64,000 bases of DNA from Thermoflexales bacterium. GTDB lineage: Bacteria > Chloroflexota > Anaerolineae > J036 > Brachytrichaceae. The stretch spans positions 1 through 64,000 of the forward strand of contig JANWVJ010000002.1 of the NCBI GenBank assembly GCA_025056895.1, given 5' to 3'. The notes beneath the pieces were generated by a model. The model saw nothing but the letters and a program-made list of their open reading frames with translations. It was not told the DNA's origin and ran no database searches. Shown piece by piece: positions 9,733 through 19,246 of the stretch. The stretch's first letter is position 1. Each line of letters starts with the position of its first letter. A program made the position numbers and the translations under genes.

Positions 9733-10668
9733 GTGTCCCAGGAGTGTGTGCAGACTGCTTTACGCGCAGCGATTGCCCGCTTTGAAGAAGCCGGCATCGA
9801 CAGCCCGACCCTCACTGCACGGGTGCTTTTGGCTGTCGTCCTGAATCGGCCGCGCGAATGGCTTGTCGCGCACCCCGATCAGCCGATCGAGCCGGCGCAG
9901 CAAGCTGCTTTTGATCACCTGGTACAGCGCACGTTGGCGCGCGAGCCACTCGCGTATGTGCTGGGCCGACGCGAGTTCTACGGTCTCGATTTCACCGTCG
10001 ATCCGCGCGTCCTCATTCCGCGCCCGGAGACCGAGATACTGGTTGATCTGGCGCTGGCGCACCTGCGGCGTTCCATTCTCAGCACGGCCCAACCGCAATC
10101 AGAAGAACACGTTGTGGATGTGATTGATGTAGGGACGGGCAGCGGGGCGATCGCCGTTGCGATCGCCACATGCGCCCCCACCGCGCGCGTCATAGCAACG
10201 GATGTTTCCGCCGAAGCGTTAGATGTTGCGCGCTTGAACGCAGCACGGCACGGCGTCGCAGAACGGATTCAATTCATCACGGCGGATTTGCTGCATGATG
10301 TGCCCGTGCGGGCGCGCGTGATCACAGCAAACTTGCCTTACGTCACAACTGAAGAGATTGATGTCCTGCCGGCAGAGATTCAAGCGCACGAACCGCGCAT
10401 CGCGCTAGACGGTGGTCCAGATGGGTTATCGCTTGTGCGCCGGCTGCTGAATCAATTGCCCGCTCACCTGTTGCCGGGCGGGGCGGCGTTCTTTGAGATC
10501 GGCTCGGCTCAAGGAGTAGCTGCTCTGCGCGCAGCGGCTGAGGCTTTGCCTGATGCCCAGGCAGTGTTGGAAAAGGACTGGGCCGGCCTGGATCGTGTGC
10601 TGAGCGTTTTTATGCCGGAAGGATACCCATGCCATCATCCGCTGTCATCACGAATACCCCTTCTCTGA
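9733..10668 (+). CDS. prmC: Release factor glutamine methyltransferase
   Basis: GTG start; DVGTGSGAIAVAIA and NLPYV motifs; directly downstream of prfA. Confidence 0.93.
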   Translation: MSQECVQTALRAAIARFEEAGIDSPTLTARVLLAVVLNRPREWLVAHPDQPIEPAQQAAFDHLVQRTLAREPLAYVLGRREFYGLDFTVDPRVLIPRPETEILVDLALAHLRRSILSTAQPQSEEHVVDVIDVGTGSGAIAVAIATCAPTARVIATDVSAEALDVARLNAARHGVAERIQFITADLLHDVPVRARVITANLPYVTTEEIDVLPAEIQAHEPRIALDGGPDGLSLVRRLLNQLPAHLLPGGAAFFEIGSAQGVAALRAAAEALPDAQAVLEKDWAGLDRVLSVFMPEGYPCHHPLSSRIPLL

Positions 10669-11477
10669 TTCGCTTGTTGGCCTTCGATCTAGACGGGACG
10701 GTGCTGAACGATCAATTCGTCATTTCGCCGCGCGTGAAGGCCGCGATTCAAGAGGCCAAAGCGCGCGGCGCACACGTCACGATTGCCACTGGGCGGCCGC
10801 CGGCTGTGACGTTGCCCTATGCACAGCAGATCGGCGTCACCGCGCCGATTATTTGCCTGCAAGGTGGCTTGGTCTATGACGCAACGGCCGGGCGCACACT
10901 GCGCCATATTACGCTACCCCATGCGCTGGCTTGCGAGTTGGTGGAGTTAGAGCAGATTCACCCCCAATGGCAAGCAGTGGTCTACGTCAAGGGGGATATG
11001 TTCATGTCGGCGAAGCGATACGACGACCAGTTCTACGAGTCGCTTCTGGGCAAAGACTATTCTCTACACGCCGACGTGTGTGATGCACTGGCCGGCGGCG
11101 ACCCAGACAAAGTCTTGTTCATCATCGAGCCGCCGGACGCTGCGGCGATTCTGGATGTGCTGGGCCGGCTGGTAGGCGCGCGCGCTAGTGTGGTCCAGTC
11201 TCACGCACGCTTTGTCGAAGTCAACCCCTTAGGCGCAACCAAAGGCGCAGCGCTAGCCTGGTTGGCGGAATACTTGGGCGTGCCGCGCACGAGTGTGATG
11301 GCAATCGGCGACCAGGACAACGATGTATCGATGATCGAATGGGCCGGCATCGGCGTCGCGATGAGCAACGGCAGCCCGGCAGCTCGCGCCGCAGCCGACT
11401 GGATTGCGCCGTCCATCCATGAAGATGGCGTCGCCGTTGCCATCGAGCGGTACGTTCTGAGGACAGACAAGGCGTAG
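10629..11477 (+). CDS. Cof-type HAD-IIB family hydrolase
   Basis: LLAFDLDGTVLND...TIATGRPP...GATKGAALAWLAEYLGV...AIGDQDNDVSMIEWAGIGVAMSNG. Confidence 0.93.
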   Translation: MPSSAVITNTPSLIRLLAFDLDGTVLNDQFVISPRVKAAIQEAKARGAHVTIATGRPPAVTLPYAQQIGVTAPIICLQGGLVYDATAGRTLRHITLPHALACELVELEQIHPQWQAVVYVKGDMFMSAKRYDDQFYESLLGKDYSLHADVCDALAGGDPDKVLFIIEPPDAAAILDVLGRLVGARASVVQSHARFVEVNPLGATKGAALAWLAEYLGVPRTSVMAIGDQDNDVSMIEWAGIGVAMSNGSPAARAAADWIAPSIHEDGVAVAIERYVLRTDKA

Positions 11478-11504
11478 CGCTGCCAGAGCGCCGATGAACT
11501 GTCA

Positions 11505-12587
11505 TCAACTGCCGGCAAGCGCGACAGGTTGCAACGCTGGCGAAGCCGCCAGTCGGCGCTGTTGCATCATGTTGAACAGAGCCTGGCGGCGGTTGCGTCG
11601 CGCAACGGCCATCTGGATAATCGTGCTAATCGCCTCGCCGTAGGAGTAGCCGGCTGCGCGACACGCGCCGATGAACCCGCCATCGGCAGTGATATCAGGA
11701 TTGGGATTCACATCCACTACGAAAGGCTGATTGTTCCGATCAACTCTCAAGTCCACGCGGGCGTAATCGCGGCAGCCAAATACGCGGTAGGTATCCAAAG
11801 CAACTTGCTCGATGCGCGCCCGCAGCTCATCGGACACCTTGACTTCTGTGATCACCGGCATTCTGTTCCAGTCTTCGCTGGTAGGGATCCATTTGCTATC
11901 CCAGGTGACCATGCGGTGAAAGGGGTTGTCAATGGCAGAGAAGTCGATCTCGCGCAGCGGGAGCACGCGCGGCCGGCCGTTGCCCCAAATGCCGACGTTG
12001 ATTTCGCGGCCGTCCACGAACTGTTCAACCAGGGCTGCTTCCTTGAAGGTCTCGTTGATGTACGCCACACGCCGACGTAGGCTATCCAGGTCGTGAACGA
12101 CGGCGTCGCGCGTGACGCCGGCGGAGCAATGTTGGCTGACAGGCTTGACAATGGCGGGGAAGTGCTCCCAGTGGATGACCTCATCTGCCAACTTGAACTC
12201 TCGACCGAACGGGGTAGGAATGCGCCACCGCTGGAGCAGGCGTTTGGCGCGGCCTTTCTCCACCGAAAGCCGCAAGGTGGCCGGCGGGTTGCCGGTGTAG
12301 GTGAACCCCATCGCCTCAAGTTCGGCGCATACGCGGGCGTCGCCTCCCACTTCGTCTTCAACACCTTCGCACCAGTTGAAAACGATCCACTTGGCCGGAT
12401 CAAAGCGCTTCATCGGCTCGGTCACATCTTTCCAGAACTCGACGACGCGGACAGGATGCCCGACTGCCTCCAGGCACTCCACCATATAGCCGGCATGACG
12501 CTTGGCTTCCTGAGCTTCTTCAGCCGACCAACTTTTGTAATAGTTGTACAGCAACAGCACTGCTGCACGCGGTTTTGCTGCCAGCAT
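11505..12587 (-). CDS. ATP-grasp enzyme, D-Ala-D-Ala ligase-like (paralog C)
   Basis: VFNWCEGVEDEVGGDARV...FGCRDYARVDLRVDRNNQPFVVDVNPNPDITADGGF. Confidence 0.85.
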   Translation of the reverse strand: MLAAKPRAAVLLLYNYYKSWSAEEAQEAKRHAGYMVECLEAVGHPVRVVEFWKDVTEPMKRFDPAKWIVFNWCEGVEDEVGGDARVCAELEAMGFTYTGNPPATLRLSVEKGRAKRLLQRWRIPTPFGREFKLADEVIHWEHFPAIVKPVSQHCSAGVTRDAVVHDLDSLRRRVAYINETFKEAALVEQFVDGREINVGIWGNGRPRVLPLREIDFSAIDNPFHRMVTWDSKWIPTSEDWNRMPVITEVKVSDELRARIEQVALDTYRVFGCRDYARVDLRVDRNNQPFVVDVNPNPDITADGGFIGACRAAGYSYGEAISTIIQMAVARRNRRQALFNMMQQRRLAASPALQPVALAGS

Positions 12588-12595
12588 CTAAATGG

Positions 12596-13168
12596 TTACT
12601 CCTCTCCTTTCTTTAGCCGCTTTGAGTAGATAAACAAATGGTCGCCATCGGCGTAGTAATCCGGCACGGTAGCGACATGGATAAATCCGCGCGATTGATA
12701 GAGACGGCGGGCGGGGGCATATCGTTCGGTTGAGGAGGTATAGATCACCATCAACCGAGCGTTGTCTGCGAGGGCCAGGAGTTGTGCTTCGCGGAGCAAG
12801 GCACTGCCGGCTCCCTTGCCGCGCGCAGTGGGATGCACACAAATCCAGAACAAATCCCACGTTCCCTGCGTCAGGGCCTCTCGACCACAACACGCAAACC
12901 CGATTAAACCGGCGCGGTCAGGCGCCTGATCATCCCAGCACGACAAAAAGCGATAGTTGTCCTCGAATGGCGGACGCAGGCTTTGGGTAAACAGGTCCTC
13001 CACGCAGTCGGCGTCGAGTGGCCCAAAGATGCCCGACTCTAGAATCACACGCCGAATGGCCGATCGATCATCAGGCGTGGACGGAGCAACCCGTAGCGGC
13101 GTGCGCCAACTGACGGTCGCTGCATCGGGCACGACTCGGCTCGTTGAAGCGGTGTCAATCATCGACAT
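12596..13168 (-). CDS. GNAT family N-acetyltransferase
   Basis: WICVHPTARGKGAGSALLREAQLLALADNARLMVIYTSSTERYAPARRLYQSRGF. Confidence 0.88.
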   Translation of the reverse strand: MSMIDTASTSRVVPDAATVSWRTPLRVAPSTPDDRSAIRRVILESGIFGPLDADCVEDLFTQSLRPPFEDNYRFLSCWDDQAPDRAGLIGFACCGREALTQGTWDLFWICVHPTARGKGAGSALLREAQLLALADNARLMVIYTSSTERYAPARRLYQSRGFIHVATVPDYYADGDHLFIYSKRLKKGEE

Positions 13169-13180
13169 CTGTCACTAAGA

Positions 13181-14260
13181 CTAGGGAGTCGCCAGCACAC
13201 TCTCCGGCTGTGGCATCCATGCGCCGACACTGCACTCTACGGGCATACGTGCCGGCATGTATGCCGGTTGCTGGCTGCGTTCTAATGCAAACAGGGCGAT
13301 CTGCTCCATCATCTCGCCATAGCTCAGGCCGGCGGCAGCAGCCGCCACCGCAAATCCGCCATCTGGGCTGACATCGCAGTTGGGGTTGACATCCAACACC
13401 ATTGGCCAGCCGTCCTTGAGCCGCAAGTCGATGCGACCGTAGTCGCGGCAGCCCAGCGCCGTATAGGCAGCAACCGTGACTGCTTCGATCTCGGCTTTCA
13501 GGGCGGGCGAAACAGGCGCCGGACAAACGGCCGGAATGCGCCGGTATGGCTCAGAAGAGGGGTCCCATTTGGCCTCGAACGTGCACAATCGGTCGCGCAC
13601 ATCCTCAAAGGCCTCGTAGGTCATCGTGGAAATGCCGAGCACCGCCGGCTGGACGCTGCCCCACACCGACACGTTGTACTCGGCGCTGTCAAGAAACTCT
13701 TCGATCAGTACCGGCCCGTTGAACTGAGCGATGATGCGCTCGGCCTGCGCCTGAGCCTCTGCTGCGTCCATCACGACAGATTCGCGCGTGATGCCATAGG
13801 AGCAGTGTTCGTTAGCCGGTTTAACGATTGCCGGGAAGAAGTCATTGCTGAGCGCGCGCGGGCCGATATCGGCCGCCTGTTCAAACACCACCCAGCGCGG
13901 CGTAGGCACGCCGCACTGTTGAAGGACGCTTTTCATTTTCCACTTGAACTGGGTCGCGTCGAGCGCAACGTGATCGGCGCCGGTGTAGATGTAACCCATC
14001 ACAGACAGGATCCGAGCCGTTTTGGCGTAGTAGAACGCTTGAGACGGCGATCCTTCGCACAGATTGAAGATCAGCCAGTCATCGGGCGAGTACGGTTTGA
14101 GAGCGCCGATCAGGTCGTCCTTCACTTCGATCGTTGCCACCTCCCAGCCGCGCCCTGCCAGCGCACTCTCGGCGCCGGCGATGAGCGCGCGCGTAGCGGC
14201 AACCTCGAACTCTCGGCTCTGATCATCTATGCCATACAGAAGCGCAATGCGTTGTTTCAT
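13181..14260 (-). CDS. ATP-grasp enzyme, D-Ala-D-Ala ligase-like (paralog B)
   Basis: MKQRIALLYGIDDQ...IFNLCEGSPSQAFYYAKTARILSVMGYIYTG...LGCRDYGRIDLRLKDGWPMVLDVNPNCDVSPDGGF. Confidence 0.85.
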   Translation of the reverse strand: MKQRIALLYGIDDQSREFEVAATRALIAGAESALAGRGWEVATIEVKDDLIGALKPYSPDDWLIFNLCEGSPSQAFYYAKTARILSVMGYIYTGADHVALDATQFKWKMKSVLQQCGVPTPRWVVFEQAADIGPRALSNDFFPAIVKPANEHCSYGITRESVVMDAAEAQAQAERIIAQFNGPVLIEEFLDSAEYNVSVWGSVQPAVLGISTMTYEAFEDVRDRLCTFEAKWDPSSEPYRRIPAVCPAPVSPALKAEIEAVTVAAYTALGCRDYGRIDLRLKDGWPMVLDVNPNCDVSPDGGFAVAAAAAGLSYGEMMEQIALFALERSQQPAYMPARMPVECSVGAWMPQPESVLATP

Positions 14261-14279
14261 GGCTGTTCTTAGACCTCTA

Positions 14280-15443
14280 TCAGATGGCGCGTAGGATGCC
14301 GCTTGGCGTCTCAACTGTCATACTGTATCGCTTGAGCGCCGCATCAAGCACTGCGCACACCAGATCGGCGTGCGTCCATCCTTCAGCCTGGGCCATCAAC
14401 GTCAGGTCGCTATGAGGCGTGATGCCCGGCAAACTGTTGATCTCCAAAACGTACAACCGGCCGTCGTCGGTCAAGCGAAAGTCAACCCGCCCGTAGTCTC
14501 GGCAACCGGTCACTTTGAACACTTGGTGGGTCAGACGGCGCACTTCGGCGGTCAGCTTCTCGCCCAGCGGTGCGGGGCATTTATTGCGATAGTAATCGGC
14601 GTAGTCCACCTTTTGCTGCACCCCATAGATTGGCTCTAGCTCCGGCGGGTAGCCGCTGAAGTCCACCTCGGTGATGGGGAAAAAGTGCACGTCGTTGCCG
14701 TTGCCAACCAATCCACAGGTGATGTCCTTGCCTTCAATATAGGTTTCAACCAGCGCCGGCTGGCGATACGAAGCGATTGTCCAGGCTACCTGCTCGCGCA
14801 GTTGACGCTCGTTGCGTACGATGCTGGTGTTGCGGATACCCATGCCGGTGCCCTCATGGGCCGGCTTGACGAACAGGGGATAAACAAAGTCCGGGCGCGG
14901 CGGATCGTCGGGCGACTCAAACACTTGAAACAGGGGGATCGGTATGCCGTAGTAGTGCAGGATGCGCTGGGTTGTCGGTTTGTCCTGGGTGATGGCTGCC
15001 GCAAGAGGGCCGGGGCCGGTGTAACGCAACCCCATCATCTCCAACATGGCCGGCACTTGCGCCTCGCGGCTTTCGCCCGTGAAGCCCTCACACACGTTGT
15101 AGCAGATGTCGGGTCGGTACACGCCCAACCATTCCGGCAGGTGGACATTCCCCTCGTGCGCTTGCACCTCATATCCGCGTGACAAGAGCGCCTGCGCGTA
15201 GGAGTAAGCGGTCTTTTCACTATCCAGCTCGGCCAAGATGTCGTAAGGGGCGTCGGCCGGCACGGGAGGAGCGTTACGATCGATCGACACCAGTAAGGCA
15301 ACGCGCAGCGGCCGAGCGCGTTGCGCAGGGTCGGCTGCGGTAGCCTCTTCTTCAGAGGCTGAGAGAGTGGAAGCGACCGAACGGGCAGCCGCACGGGGTT
15401 GCGCGCCGTTCACATGTACTGTGAAGCTTGGATTGATTGACAT
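14280..15443 (-). CDS. ATP-grasp enzyme, D-Ala-D-Ala ligase-like (paralog A)
   Basis: YNVCEGFTGESREAQVPAMLEMMGLRYTG...TGCRDYGRVDFRLTDDGRLYVLEINSLPGITPHSDL; alternative start at 15491. Confidence 0.85.
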   Translation of the reverse strand: MSINPSFTVHVNGAQPRAAARSVASTLSASEEEATAADPAQRARPLRVALLVSIDRNAPPVPADAPYDILAELDSEKTAYSYAQALLSRGYEVQAHEGNVHLPEWLGVYRPDICYNVCEGFTGESREAQVPAMLEMMGLRYTGPGPLAAAITQDKPTTQRILHYYGIPIPLFQVFESPDDPPRPDFVYPLFVKPAHEGTGMGIRNTSIVRNERQLREQVAWTIASYRQPALVETYIEGKDITCGLVGNGNDVHFFPITEVDFSGYPPELEPIYGVQQKVDYADYYRNKCPAPLGEKLTAEVRRLTHQVFKVTGCRDYGRVDFRLTDDGRLYVLEINSLPGITPHSDLTLMAQAEGWTHADLVCAVLDAALKRYSMTVETPSGILRAI

Positions 15444-15519
15444 GTCCCTAGCGAATTCGCTGGCTTGTTGTAGTATTGTCTTCCCCAACACGTCCGAACG
15501 AACAGATAGTCAAACTTCG

Positions 15520-15547
15520 ATTCTATGGCTTGAGGTTCGACTGTCAA
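15520..15547 (-). promoter_or_regulatory. Sigma70-like promoter for the ATP-grasp/GNAT operon
   Basis: Reverse strand TTGACA (15547-15542), 16-nt spacer, TAGAAT (15525-15520), in an AT-rich gap. Confidence 0.5.
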
Positions 15548-15667
15548 TCTTTTTTGTGCTCTATGAAGCTTAAACTTGTTTTTTAACTTTGTTAAAAGAC
15601 CATCTCTGCCGGCAATGGTGTTCAGCATCCCATCGATCCGGCAGCCTAGGACAAGGAGCAACGGCAC

Positions 15668-16423
15668 ATGAACGTATTTCGACTGGACGACCAACTGGCG
15701 CTCATCACTGGCGGTGGCACGGGCTTGGGGCTGGCTATGGCGCGGGCAATGCGCGAGGCCGGCGCGCGCGTGATCCTAACCGGCCGACGACGCGAACCGC
15801 TCGAACAGGCATGCGCCGAGCTAGGCGCGGGCGCGGCTTTCATCCAGCATGACATCGACGACTTGGATTCGATTCCCAGCTTGATCGAACAAGCCGAAGC
15901 GCAACACGGGCCGCTGGACATCGTGGTGAGCAATGCCGGCAATCATCTGAAGAAGCCAGCCCTCGATACAAGCGACGAAGAGTTTGCGCGGATCGTTCAC
16001 ACCCATGTGTTCGGTGGATTCGCCTTGTGCCGCGAAGCAGGCCGGCGTATGGCGCGGCGCGGGCGCGGGTCGTTGCTGCTGATTACTTCAATGACGGCCC
16101 TGTTCGGTGTGCCACAAGTGGCCGCTTACGGTGCAGCGAAAGCAGCCCTCGTCGGCCTGATGCGCGTCCTGGCGGTGGAGCTATCGCCACAGGGCGTGCG
16201 GGTGAACGCGATTGCGCCGGGCTGGATTGAAACGGCCTTGAGCCTCAAGGCGCTGGAAGGCGATCCGGGACGACGGGCGCGCATTCTGCAACGTACACCG
16301 ATGGGCCGCCTGGGTGACACGATGGACGTGGGCTACGCAGCCGTGTACTTGTGCTCGCCGGCGGCGCGCTACGTCAACAACATTATTCTGCCGGTGGACG
16401 GCGGAATGAGCAACGGCTTCTGA
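15668..16423 (+). CDS. SDR family oxidoreductase
   Basis: ALITGGGTGLGLAMARAMREAGARV...YGAAKAALVGLMRVLAVELSPQGVRVNAIAPGWIETAL. Confidence 0.94.
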   Translation: MNVFRLDDQLALITGGGTGLGLAMARAMREAGARVILTGRRREPLEQACAELGAGAAFIQHDIDDLDSIPSLIEQAEAQHGPLDIVVSNAGNHLKKPALDTSDEEFARIVHTHVFGGFALCREAGRRMARRGRGSLLLITSMTALFGVPQVAAYGAAKAALVGLMRVLAVELSPQGVRVNAIAPGWIETALSLKALEGDPGRRARILQRTPMGRLGDTMDVGYAAVYLCSPAARYVNNIILPVDGGMSNGF

Positions 16424-16541
16424 CAGAGCGCAAAACAAGAGAATCAGCAGGGTAAGCGCACAGCGGCAACTTCGGGTACACAATTCACCTTGACAAAACA
16501 CAGAAGCACATTTTTGATCGAGTTAAGGAGAGAAGACGACC

Positions 16542-17594
16542 ATGCTACTGAACAACCGTCAGTTCGGACTGGGGGCATTGCCGGTGTTGGGCGACTTCGA
16601 GACGCGCTCCATCAGCGCCGAGAACCCAGATGGCAGTCGCGCCGGCGGTGCTAAAGCCATCCCCGACGCCAACAACCCGGCCAGTCAGCTCGGCAAAGGC
16701 TGGAAAGTGCGCCCGTGTATCACGCTCGACCAAGGCAGCACGACAACGTTGGCCGATGTCAGCGGCCAAGGGTTGATCCAGCATATCTGGATCACCGTGC
16801 ATCCCAACGCCTATCGCGATTGCGTGCTGCGCATGTACTGGGACGGCGAAGAGAGCCCTTCCGTTGAAACGCCGCTCGGTGACTTTTTCGCCAACGGCCA
16901 CGGCCTACGCTACAACGTCAACTCGCTGGCAGTGGCCGTCAACCCCAGCGGCGGCTTTAACTCCTACTGGCCGATGCCGTTTTACAAGTCCTTCAGGATC
17001 ACCATCGAGAACCAACGCCACGAAAGCATCGACGGCTTTTTCTACCAGATCACCTATGCGCTCGGCCAACTTCCTCCCGAACTGGGCTTGTTCCATGCTC
17101 AGTGGCGTATGAGCATGACCACCCGCCAATACCCGGAGCACATCATTCTCGACGGTGTCAAAGGCAACGGCCAGTACGTGGGCACGTTCATCGCTTGGGC
17201 GCAGTTCTCGGATGGCTGGTGGGGGGAGGGCGAAATCAAGTTTTACATCGACGGGGATACAGACTATCCCACCATTTGCGGCACGGGAACCGAAGATTAC
17301 TTCTGCGGTGCATGGGGTTTTGGAGACACTTTCTCCGGCTTGTACAGCGGCTACCCTTTGTGGCAGCGCGAAGGGGAGCGCGTGCCCAAGCATGGCTTGT
17401 ATCGCTGGCACATCATGGACCCGATCCGTTTTCGTCAAGACTTGAAAGTGACCCTGCAAGCGTTGGGCTGGTGGCCGGGCGGCAAGTTTCAACCGCTCAC
17501 CGACGAGATTACATCGGTAGCGTACTGGTATCAGCACGAGCCGCACGCGCCTTTCCCGCTCTTGCCGGCGCGCAATGATCGCCTGCCGCGATAA
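16542..17594 (+). CDS. DUF2961 / glycoside hydrolase family 172 protein
   Basis: CITLDQGSTTTLADVSGQGLIQHIWITVHPNAYRDCVLRMYWDGEESPSVETPLGDFFANGHG...GTGTEDYFCGAWGF. Confidence 0.88.
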   Translation: MLLNNRQFGLGALPVLGDFETRSISAENPDGSRAGGAKAIPDANNPASQLGKGWKVRPCITLDQGSTTTLADVSGQGLIQHIWITVHPNAYRDCVLRMYWDGEESPSVETPLGDFFANGHGLRYNVNSLAVAVNPSGGFNSYWPMPFYKSFRITIENQRHESIDGFFYQITYALGQLPPELGLFHAQWRMSMTTRQYPEHIILDGVKGNGQYVGTFIAWAQFSDGWWGEGEIKFYIDGDTDYPTICGTGTEDYFCGAWGFGDTFSGLYSGYPLWQREGERVPKHGLYRWHIMDPIRFRQDLKVTLQALGWWPGGKFQPLTDEITSVAYWYQHEPHAPFPLLPARNDRLPR

Positions 17595-17678
17595 CTATTT
17601 GAATCACGAAAGCGCGAAGAACTCGCTCGGCCGGCCAGATCATCTTCGCACTTGTGCATCTTCTTGATAAAGAACACG

Positions 17679-18653
17679 ATGGATAGTGTTGCTTTTGACT
17701 CAAATCGACCCGACCATATCCATGCTGCTACAGGCATCTGGAATGCAGCTTGTGGCCCCGACCTGTCGTTCAGTGAGCGTTTCATGCGCTTTAACACCGA
17801 CCCGGCCTACTGGAATGGACACGGCAGACATCAAGCCGGCCAGATCGCCGTGATCGACGGGCAACCGGTCGGCTTTGTGTTGGCAAGCGCGTTGAAGGAA
17901 CCCTACGCCGAGCCGCCTTACAGCGGTCATATCGACGCGCTGGCGGTGCTGCCGGCCTATCAACGGCGCGGCATTGGTCGAGCGCTGGTCGCTTGGGCGG
18001 AGAGATGGCTGCGCGAACAGGGCTGCGCCAACGTAAGCGTTGGGGCAAGCGTGCGCACGTTTGTGCCCGGCCCGCCGGTGGAATTGGGCAGCGCCCTTTT
18101 CTTCGCCCAGCGGGGCTATTCCCGCAATGGCGTGTGTTGTGACATGGCGCGTGACCTAGCCGGCTACACAACACCGGCGACTGCCCTCAAAGCCAGAGGG
18201 GTGACCGTTCGGCCGGCCCAGCCGGAAGATCGAGCGGCTCTGCTCGGCTTCCTGAAGCGCGAGTTCCCCGGCGGCTGGTACTGGGAATGCGTCCAACTGC
18301 TTGAGGCCGGCAGCCGCATTTCAGACTATGTGATTCTGCTGAGCGAGCGCGGCGTGGATGGCGCCTTGCTGGTCACCTTCGAGGATTCGTACCGCCCGCT
18401 TGACCGCTTTTATCCGCGCCGGCTGCCTCGCCCATGGGGACAACTGGGGTCGGTCGGCGTGAGCGCAGAGTGCCGGGGCAGCGGCTACGGGGCGGCGCTG
18501 ATGGACGGTGCGCTGCGCTATTTGCAGGCGCGCGGGGTGCGGGGCTGCGTGATCGACTGGCTGGTGTTGGTGGATTTCTACGCCAAGTTTGGCTTCGAGG
18601 TATTCCGACAGTACGAGATGGTGAACAAAGACTTGCAAATTGGAATTGCCTGA
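17679..18653 (+). CDS. Tandem-GNAT acetyltransferase
   Basis: Two GNAT cores: IDALAVLPAYQRRGIGRALVAWAERWL and GSVGVSAECRGSGYGAALMDGALRYLQ. Confidence 0.85.
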   Translation: MDSVAFDSNRPDHIHAATGIWNAACGPDLSFSERFMRFNTDPAYWNGHGRHQAGQIAVIDGQPVGFVLASALKEPYAEPPYSGHIDALAVLPAYQRRGIGRALVAWAERWLREQGCANVSVGASVRTFVPGPPVELGSALFFAQRGYSRNGVCCDMARDLAGYTTPATALKARGVTVRPAQPEDRAALLGFLKREFPGGWYWECVQLLEAGSRISDYVILLSERGVDGALLVTFEDSYRPLDRFYPRRLPRPWGQLGSVGVSAECRGSGYGAALMDGALRYLQARGVRGCVIDWLVLVDFYAKFGFEVFRQYEMVNKDLQIGIA

Positions 18654-18662
18654 GGGAAAGCC

Positions 18663-19227
18663 ATGCGCGAATGTTTGATCGGAAACACGCGCCTGCTTTT
18701 AGTGCAAGGCGATATCACGCGACAGGATATCGATGCCATCGTGAACGCCGCCAACAGCAGCCTGATGGGCGGGGGCGGCGTGGATGGAGCGATACATCGC
18801 GCTGGCGGGCCGAGCATCCTGGAGGAATGTCGGCGCATCCGGCAATTGCAATACCCTGAGGGTCTGCCGACCGGCAAAGCGGTGATCACCGGCGGTGGAC
18901 ATCTGCCAGCGCGCTGGGTGATCCACACAGTCGGGCCGATCTGGAAGGGTGGAAACGGCGGGCGAGGCGCAACTGCTGGCCGACGCATACCAGAATAGTC
19001 TGACCTTGGCCCATCAACGAGGGTTGCGCCGTATTGCCTTTCCATCGATCAGCACCGGCGCATACGGCTACCCCATCGAGTGCGCTGCGCCGGTTGCCTT
19101 GAAAGCGATCATCGCGTTCCTGCGCGAGGATCCTCAGGCGTTCGACGAAGTACGGGTAGTGCTATTTAGCGCCCACGACTTGGACGTGTATGCCCGCGCG
19201 CTCGCGCAAATCCACCCTCAGCCGTAA
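18663..19227 (+). pseudogene. Macro domain (ADP-ribose-binding) protein disrupted by an apparent single-base frameshift
   Basis: Frame 1 (18663-18998): [37 protein letters not shown]...[15 protein letters not shown]; frame 2 (ORF 18949-19227): [38 protein letters not shown]; joined by removing one G in ggcgggcgagg near 18958-18962. Confidence 0.85.
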
Positions 19228-19246
19228 TCAACTTCGAGCGCCAAGC

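Noticed and set aside
15410-15628. 71-aa minus-strand ORF (MLNTIAGRDGLLTKLKNKFK...) upstream of the ATP-grasp operon as a possible precursor peptide
   Set aside because: It starts upstream of the best promoter (15520-15547), spans the AT-rich promoter region and overlaps the first ATP-grasp gene out of frame, so it is unlikely to be translated
16905-17546. 213-aa minus-strand ORF
   Set aside because: Antisense to the clear GH172/DUF2961 gene
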